Shown piece by piece: positions 59,535 through 64,000 of a DNA stretch of 64,000 nt (the first letter of the stretch is position 1; each line of letters opens with the position of its first letter). Position numbers and translations under genes: made by a program. This stretch comes from Kocuria dechangensis (GTDB lineage: Bacteria; Actinomycetota; Actinomycetes; Actinomycetales; Micrococcaceae), in the NCBI RefSeq assembly GCF_014636775.1, contig NZ_BMEQ01000008.1:1-64000 (forward strand). Reading direction: 5' to 3'. Below the pieces are notes generated by a model. That model had not been told where the DNA came from, made no database searches, and saw nothing but the letters and a program-made list of their open reading frames with translations.

Positions 59535-60596
59535 GTGAGCATCCAGATCGAACACCTCGCCGATCGGCGCCCCAATGTGTCGGCCGATGAACTGCTGGAG
59601 GGCTTCCGGCCGTCGGAGCGGTTCGGGGAGGTCTCGTTCGACACCTACCGCCCCGACCCCCAGCAGCCGTCGCAGGCGCGGGCCGTGGAGGAGCTGCGCC
59701 GGTTCGCGGGCTCCGTCAACGGCCGCGGCGGGGGCGGCGGGGGGTTCTTCGCGAAGCTCTTCGGCGGGGGCGGGCGCAGCAGCGACGTGCGCCAGGGGAT
59801 CTACCTGGACGGCGGCTTCGGCGTGGGCAAGACCCACCTGCTGGCCTCCCTGTGGCACGCGGTGCCGGGCCCGAAGGCCTTCGGCACGTTCGTGGAGTAC
59901 ACCAACCTCGTGGGCGCCCTGACGTTCCGCAAGGCGGTCGACGCGCTCAGCTCGTACACGCTGGTGTGCATCGACGAGTTCGAGCTCGACGACCCGGGGG
60001 ACACCGTGCTGATGTCCCGGCTGATGCGGGAGCTCTCCGACGCCGGGGTGCGGCTGGCGGCGACGTCCAACACGCTGCCGGGCTCCCTCGGCGAGGGCCG
60101 CTTCGCCGCCCAGGACTTCCAGCGGGAGATCCAGGTGCTCAGCGACCAGTTCGAGGTGCTGCGCATCGACGGCGAGGACTTCCGCCACCGCGGCCTGCCC
60201 GAGGCGCCGGCGCCGCTGTCCGGGGCGGAGCTCGAGCGCGCCGTCGAGGAGCGGTTCTCCGGCAAGGTCGTGGCCGCCGACGACTTCGCCGCCCTCGTGG
60301 AGCACCTCTCGAAGGTGCACCCCTCCCGCTACCGCAAGCTCATCGACGGGCTGGACGCGGTGGTGTGGCAGGACGTGCACACCATCGAGCAGCAGGCGGT
60401 CGCGCTGCGCTTCGTGGTCCTCGCGGACCGGCTCTACGACAAGAACCTGCCGATCATCGCCTCCGGCAAGCCCTTCGACCAGGTCTTCACGCCCGAGATG
60501 ATGGCCGGCGGCTACCAGAAGAAGTACTTCCGCGCCGTCTCGCGCCTGACCGCGCTCGCCCGCGAGGGGATCCTGGGGGACGTCTCCGCCGTCTGA
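59535..60596 (+). CDS. zapE: ZapE-type (AFG1-like) ATPase
   Basis: A 353-residue AAA-like ATPase. Walker A is GGFGVGKT at 93-100, Walker B is LVCIDEFEL, and sensor-like ATSNT follows. The C-terminal part ends in the family's [11 protein letters not shown]. ZapE helps FtsZ ring constriction in proteobacteria; AFG1 relatives act in mitochondrial protein quality. Actinobacterial function is unproven. A Gly/Phe insert ([16 protein letters not shown], 65-80) before Walker A is unusual. GTG start with GAGAGG. It is divergent from the sulfurtransferase. Confidence 0.9.
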   Translation: MSIQIEHLADRRPNVSADELLEGFRPSERFGEVSFDTYRPDPQQPSQARAVEELRRFAGSVNGRGGGGGGFFAKLFGGGGRSSDVRQGIYLDGGFGVGKTHLLASLWHAVPGPKAFGTFVEYTNLVGALTFRKAVDALSSYTLVCIDEFELDDPGDTVLMSRLMRELSDAGVRLAATSNTLPGSLGEGRFAAQDFQREIQVLSDQFEVLRIDGEDFRHRGLPEAPAPLSGAELERAVEERFSGKVVAADDFAALVEHLSKVHPSRYRKLIDGLDAVVWQDVHTIEQQAVALRFVVLADRLYDKNLPIIASGKPFDQVFTPEMMAGGYQKKYFRAVSRLTALAREGILGDVSAV

Positions 60597-60603
60597 GCGG
60601 CCC

Positions 60604-60653
60604 ACGACGACGGCCCCGGCCCCCGCACGTGCGGGGACCGGGGCCCTCGTCGT
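60604..60653 (+). terminator. zapE terminator hairpin
   Basis: Twenty-five-base arms with two mismatches and no loop, eight bases after the zapE stop. Confidence 0.8.
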
Positions 60654-60737
60654 AGGAGGGGCCGGAGCGGTCCGCCAAGCCGACGAAGCCGGCGAAGCAG
60701 CGAGACCGACGAGGCGGGCCCGGACCACGGGCACGAC

Positions 60738-60768
60738 GAAGGCCCCGGCTCGGGGAGCCGGGGCCTTC
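60738..60768 (-). terminator. Terminator of the Gly-Cys-Val tRNA operon
   Basis: Fourteen-base perfect arms (GAAGGCCCCGGCTC and complement) with a GGG loop, five bases beyond the tRNA-Val CCA end. Confidence 0.8.
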
Positions 60769-60772
60769 TGGG

Positions 60773-60847
60773 TGGTGCGCGATACTGGGATCGAACCAGT
60801 GACCTCTTCCGTGTCAGGGAAGCGCGCTACCGCTGCGCCAATCGCGC
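60773..60847 (-). tRNA. tRNA-Val (anticodon GAC)
   Basis: GCGCGAT/ATCGCGC acceptor stem, anticodon stem CTTCC/GGAAG around CTGACAC, T arm with GGTTCGATCCC. The CCA end is encoded. Third and last gene of the minus-strand tRNA set. Confidence 0.95.
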
Positions 60848-60895
60848 CTGACTGCCGATCTCCGGGGAGACCGTCAAGCGTGGTGGTGTGCACCG

Positions 60896-60966
60896 AGGTG
60901 GAGACGGGATTCGAACCCGCGTAGACGGCTTTGCAGGCCGCTGCCTAACCACTCGGCCACCCCACC
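60896..60966 (-). tRNA. tRNA-Cys (anticodon GCA)
   Basis: GGTGGGG/CTCCACC acceptor stem with one G-U pair, anticodon loop CTGCAAA, T arm GGGTTCGAATCCC, U discriminator. CCA is not encoded. Middle gene of the tRNA set. Confidence 0.95.
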
Positions 60967-61026
60967 GGGACCTGGTCCTCACGGACAGGGCCGTCGGTCA
61001 CGGCATGGTCAATGCCGATCACTGCG

Positions 61027-61099
61027 AGCGGACGACGGGAGTCGAACCCGCGACATCCACCATGGCAAGGTGGTGCTCTACCAGCTGAGCTACGTCCGC
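61027..61099 (-). tRNA. tRNA-Gly (anticodon GCC)
   Basis: GCGGACG/CGTCCGC acceptor stem, anticodon stem CCACC/GGTGG around TTGCCAT, T arm GGGTTCGACTCCC. CCA is not encoded. First gene of the minus-strand set; a -10 (TACAGT, read from 61142 to 61137) lies about 38 bases upstream. Confidence 0.95.
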
Positions 61100-61521
61100 A
61101 TGTCTGTCGGCCGATCTCTCGATCTTCCGAGGAAGAACTGTATCACAGCCCTTTTCCGGCGTTCCCGCCGGGGGCGTGCGACGTCCGACCGGTCCTCGTC
61201 GGTGGAGCGCCTCTCGGCTGCTCCTCCGGCCGGAACCCGTCGGTGTTCCTGACAGGTGAAGACTTTACCCAGACCGTTTCGGAAACGCCAAATCCCCGGC
61301 GGGACGCGGCGGGGCGGGCTCGGCGGGGCCCCGCGGGGAGTCGTGAAGGGCGTCCTGGGGGAGTCGGAAGGGGCGTGCCCTGCGGGGCCGGCGAGAGGTG
61401 GCCGAGAGGTGGCCCAGGAGTGGGCGGAGGGGGAGAGGGGTGCCATCAGGGGCCCCGGACCCGGGTGCCGGGGGCGAATTGGCCCCCGGCGCGGATGTGG
61501 GTTATGGTTTTCGAGCAGTGA
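61100..61521. other. Divergent region between tRNA-Gly and tRNA-Val
   Basis: No protein gene is supported. The left end holds the tRNA operon promoter (minus-strand TACAGT at 61137-61142). The middle has Gly/Arg-type GC-rich sequence with an 11-base tandem repeat (CGAGAGGTGGC twice, near 61391-61412). The right end has a tRNA-Val promoter. Confidence 0.5.
61479..61508 (+). promoter_or_regulatory. Promoter of tRNA-Val (CAC)
   Basis: TTGGCC at 61479-61484, 18-base spacer, TATGGT at 61503-61508. Transcription would start about seven bases before the mature tRNA 5' end. Confidence 0.6.
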
Positions 61522-61593
61522 GCGCGATTGGCGCAGCGGTAGCGCGCTTCGTTCACACCGAAGAGGTCACTGGTTCGATCCCAGTATCGCGCA
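61522..61593 (+). tRNA. tRNA-Val (anticodon CAC)
   Basis: Same body as the GAC tRNA-Val at 60773-60847 except for the anticodon arm (CTTCG TTCACAC CGAAG). CCA is not encoded (CTC follows the discriminator A). Confidence 0.95.
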
Positions 61594-61600
61594 CTCGCAC

Positions 61601-61635
61601 CGAAGGGCCCCGGCTTCCCGAGCCGGGGCCCTTCG
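61601..61635 (+). terminator. tRNA-Val (CAC) terminator
   Basis: Fifteen-base perfect arms (CGAAGGGCCCCGGCT and complement) with a TCCCG loop, eight bases after the tRNA. Closely resembles the terminator at 60738-60768. Confidence 0.8.
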
Positions 61636-61724
61636 TCGTACCCGGTGCCTCCGGCATGCCCGGGTCCTCCGTCCCGCCCAGGCCCACCGGGCCCGGCCCG
61701 GTCCCCGGTGTCCGAGGAGGTCTG

Positions 61725-61730
61725 TAGCCT
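61725..61730 (+). promoter_or_regulatory. Candidate -10 for the nuclease-like gene
   Basis: TAGCCT about 77 bases before the GTG at 61807, just downstream of the tRNA terminator. Confidence 0.35.
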
Positions 61731-61806
61731 TCGGCCCAGGACACCGGCACCGCCCAGGGCCGGATCGACGGGACCGGGACCGCCCGGCAGGAAGGCGACA
61801 GGCAGC

Positions 61807-62706
61807 GTGACACAGCCCAGGTTGGCGGAACAGACCGAGTACGGCCGGATGTACGCCCGCTCCGTCTCGGAGCAGGCGACCGTCCCCTCCATCACCACGG
61901 TCCTCGGCCGGGCCGCCACCGACCTGGGCGGCTGGTACGGCTACAGCGCCGCCCAGGCCGCCGTGGGCGACGACCGCCTGCGCGCGGCCCTCGGCTCGCC
62001 GGCCCAGCTGCGCGCCGTGGTGCGGGACGCCGCGAAGGCCGCCGAGCGGCACCGGGACGACGCCGCCGCGCGCGGGGACCGCGTCCACACCTACGCCGAG
62101 CAGATCGCCCTGCGCGCCATGGGCCGCCCCCACCGGGCGGCGGAGGCGCGGGCCACGCTGGCCGAGCACGGCGAGGAGCGCTTCGCGTCCCGCTTCGACG
62201 AGTGGTGGGACCTCTACACCCCGGAGCCCCTGGCCGTGGAGGTCACCGTCTGGAACTCCACCGTGGGCTACGCCGGCACCCTCGACCTCGTGGCCCGGAT
62301 CGCGGGGCGGACCTGCCTGATCGACTACAAGACCAAGGGCACCGACCGCGACGGCCGGGTGAAGTCCCTCGACCCGAAGGTCGTCACGCAGCTCGTGGCC
62401 GGGCTCAAGGCCGAGGAGTCCCTCGTGGACGCCGAGGCCGGCACGTGGGAGCCGTGGGCCTACGGCAACGCGGACCTGCTGCTGGGGGTCGCGATCGGCG
62501 AGACCGAGGTCGTTCCCGTGCAGGCGGTGCCCGCGGTGCTGGAGGCGCACTGGTACAAGTTCTGTGCCCTGCACCGGGTGTGGACGCAGGAGACGGCGCT
62601 CGCCGCGGCGGGGCCCGCGCTGCGCCCGGTGCCGCCCCCGCCGGTGCAGAGCCTCCCCGTCCCGGGCGCGGGCGCGCAGGCCACCGCGGAGCCCGGCGGC
62701 GCGTAG
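61807..62706 (+). CDS. PD-(D/E)XK nuclease-like protein (Cas4/RecB-type fold)
   Basis: A 299-residue protein. The core has an Glu at about 145 (VEVTVW), Asp160 in GYAGTLDLVA, and Asp173-x-Lys175 in LIDYKTKG, the E...D...DxK metal site of PD-(D/E)XK nucleases. A Gln/Leu helix follows (VVTQLVAGLKAEE), as in Cas4/RecB-like enzymes. There is no Fe-S cysteine cluster and no CRISPR or rec genes nearby, so it is probably a stand-alone DNA nuclease. The Pro-rich C-terminal tail is disordered. GTG start with AGGAAGG upstream. Confidence 0.8.
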   Translation: MTQPRLAEQTEYGRMYARSVSEQATVPSITTVLGRAATDLGGWYGYSAAQAAVGDDRLRAALGSPAQLRAVVRDAAKAAERHRDDAAARGDRVHTYAEQIALRAMGRPHRAAEARATLAEHGEERFASRFDEWWDLYTPEPLAVEVTVWNSTVGYAGTLDLVARIAGRTCLIDYKTKGTDRDGRVKSLDPKVVTQLVAGLKAEESLVDAEAGTWEPWAYGNADLLLGVAIGETEVVPVQAVPAVLEAHWYKFCALHRVWTQETALAAAGPALRPVPPPPVQSLPVPGAGAQATAEPGGA

Positions 62707-62745
62707 GCGCGCCGCCCGGCGTGCCCGGCCCCACGGGCCGGACCG

Positions 62746-62751
62746 TAGACT
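62746..62751 (+). promoter_or_regulatory. Candidate def -10 element
   Basis: TAGACT 26 bases before the def ATG, in the gap after the nuclease gene. Confidence 0.4.
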
Positions 62752-62777
62752 TGGACGGTCGAGAGCGAGGTCCATCC

Positions 62778-63353
62778 ATGTCCATCCTGCCCATCCGCAC
62801 CATCGGCGACCCCGTCCTGCGCACCCGCGCCCAGGAGGTCACGGAGTTCGATGACGCCCTGCGCCGCCTCGTGGCGGACATGCACGAGACGATGCTGGAC
62901 GTCGGCGGCGTCGGCCTCGCCGCGCCCCAGGTGGGCGTGAGCCTGCGCGTGTTCACCTGGGCGGTCGAGGGCTCCGAGGGCCACGTGGTCAACCCCGTGC
63001 TGGAGATCGGCGAGGAGCCGCAGCAGGGCGGCGAGGGCTGCCTGTCCGTGCCCGGCCTGGGCTTCGAGACCCCCCGGCGGGACTGGGCGCGGGTGGTCGG
63101 CGTGGACCGGGACGGCGCCCCCGTCGTCGTCGAGGGCACGGGGCTGCTCGCCCGCTGCCTGCAGCACGAGACCGACCACCTCGACGGCCGCCTCTACGTG
63201 GACCGCCTCGTCGGCGAGGCGAAGAAGGAGGCGATGCGCGCCATCCGCGCCGCCGACTACAACGGCGTGGTCAGCGGCGTCGCGGGGCAGCGCGCCACCA
63301 GCGTGGGCACCTCCTTCGGCGCCGGCTCCGCCTTCGGGTCTCCCCGCGCCTGA
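62778..63353 (+). CDS. def: Peptide deformylase
   Basis: Metalloenzyme that removes the formyl group from nascent proteins. The 191 residues have all three motifs: GVGLAAPQVG (44-53), EGCLSVPG with metal Cys88, and QHETDHLDG with His130, Glu131 and His134. The C-terminal tail is Gly/Ser-rich. It lies 43 bases before fmt, the enzyme that adds the formyl group, the usual def-fmt pair. Confidence 0.96.
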   Translation: MSILPIRTIGDPVLRTRAQEVTEFDDALRRLVADMHETMLDVGGVGLAAPQVGVSLRVFTWAVEGSEGHVVNPVLEIGEEPQQGGEGCLSVPGLGFETPRRDWARVVGVDRDGAPVVVEGTGLLARCLQHETDHLDGRLYVDRLVGEAKKEAMRAIRAADYNGVVSGVAGQRATSVGTSFGAGSAFGSPRA

Positions 63354-63396
63354 CGCCCCGGCACCTCAGACCCCGCCCCCACCCACCAGGAGAGCC

Positions 63397-64000
63397 GTGA
63401 AGATCCTCTACGCGGGCACGCCGTCCGTCGCCGTGCCGCCCCTCGTCCACCTGGCCGAGCGCCCCGACGTCGAGGTCGCGGCCGTCCTCACCCGCACCGA
63501 CGCCCCCGTCGGCCGGAAGAAGGTCCTCACGCCCTCGCCCGTGGCGGAGGAGGCCGAACGGCGCGGCATCCCGGTGCTCAAGGCCAACCGCGTGGACGCG
63601 GAGCTCACCGGGCGGATCCGGGATCTCGGCGTCGACGTCGCGGCGGTCGTCGCCTACGGCGCCCTGGTCCCGCAGGCCGCCCTCGACGCCGTGCCCCACG
63701 GCTGGATCAACCTGCACTTCTCCCTGCTGCCGCAGTGGCGCGGCGCCGCACCGGTCCAGCGCGCCCTGATGGCCGGCGACACGGTGGTGGGCGCCAGCAC
63801 CTTCCTGCTCGAGGCCGGCCTCGACACCGGGCCCGTGATCGGCACCCTGGTCGACGAGGTCCGCCCCGAGGACACCGCCGGGACCGTCCTGGAGCGCCTC
63901 TCCCGCACCGCGGCCCCGCTGCTGGCCGACTCCCTGCTCGCCGTGGTGGCCGGCTCCGCGCGCCCGGCCCCGCAGCAGGGCGAGGTCAGCCACGCCCCCA
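63397..64000 (+). CDS. fmt: Methionyl-tRNA formyltransferase (partial, runs off the window)
   Basis: Formylates initiator Met-tRNA from 10-formyl-tetrahydrofolate. About 200 N-terminal residues are visible: a GTG start with CAGGAG upstream, the opening KILYAGTPSVAVPPL, VVAYGALVPQ, the folate/catalytic NLHFSLLPQWRGAAPVQ segment and LDTGPVIG. The gene continues past the right edge. Confidence 0.95.
   Translation, partial: MKILYAGTPSVAVPPLVHLAERPDVEVAAVLTRTDAPVGRKKVLTPSPVAEEAERRGIPVLKANRVDAELTGRIRDLGVDVAAVVAYGALVPQAALDAVPHGWINLHFSLLPQWRGAAPVQRALMAGDTVVGASTFLLEAGLDTGPVIGTLVDEVRPEDTAGTVLERLSRTAAPLLADSLLAVVAGSARPAPQQGEVSHAP

Noticed and set aside
60773-61807. Integrated element at the tRNA cluster
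   Set aside because: No integrase, no duplicated tRNA 3' end acting as an attachment site, and no change in gene style next to it.

Overview
The window is chromosomal DNA of a very GC-rich actinobacterium. GC-rich codons, frequent GTG starts and TAnnnT -10 elements all point there. Gene content and order (glnA-RDD-DUF4191-lipA-lipB-sucB-lpdA-pepA; sigA-DUF7455-parE-mdh-parC; sepH-DUF4193-DUF3093-dut-DUF3710-OB-DUF3159-trkA-trkA-kimA-trmA; dxs, RNase D, DUF3000) fit the Micrococcales. My best guess is Micrococcaceae (Kocuria/Arthrobacter type), inferred without a database search.

Region 1 (1-13.5 kb): an orphan secreted protein, glutamine synthetase with a GlnR-type box upstream, then the lipoate and 2-oxoacid dehydrogenase block. 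LipB and LipA make the lipoyl cofactor, SucB carries three lipoyl domains that need it, and LpdA reoxidises it. A membrane-anchored pseudokinase and a small four-helix membrane protein sit inside this block. Leucyl aminopeptidase follows.

Region 2 (13.7-32 kb): a PAC2 protein, an MFS permease, DUF4192, principal sigma factor, a zinc-ribbon protein, the two subunits of a second type II topoisomerase (ParE/ParC type) flanking malate dehydrogenase, a GNAT/acyl-CoA synthetase fusion, an active Ser/Thr kinase, DUF5998 and a phosphodiesterase.

Region 3 (32-47 kb): a proline-rich membrane protein, the division regulator SepH, and the conserved dut block ending at two TrkA-type K+ regulators. A KimA-like K+ permease and a TrmA-type RNA methyltransferase normally follow closely. 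Here 39.6-43.4 kb is interrupted by a LysR regulator, three RraA-like genes and an alpha/beta hydrolase. Two of the three RraA genes are broken. This is the most unusual part of the window.

Region 4 (47-64 kb): aconitase, dxs, a Tat-exported Rieske lipoprotein, a YtxH-like protein, RNase D, DUF3000, MsrB, a hydrolase, YbaK, a SufE/sulfurtransferase pair, ZapE, a Gly-Cys-Val tRNA operon, a second tRNA-Val, a PD-(D/E)XK nuclease, peptide deformylase and the start of fmt, which is cut by the window end.

I found no insertion sequence, prophage, CRISPR array, rRNA or replication origin. Many genes end in long GC-rich hairpins, and at least eight genes have a TAnnnT -10 box only 6-8 bases before the start codon, suggesting leaderless mRNAs.
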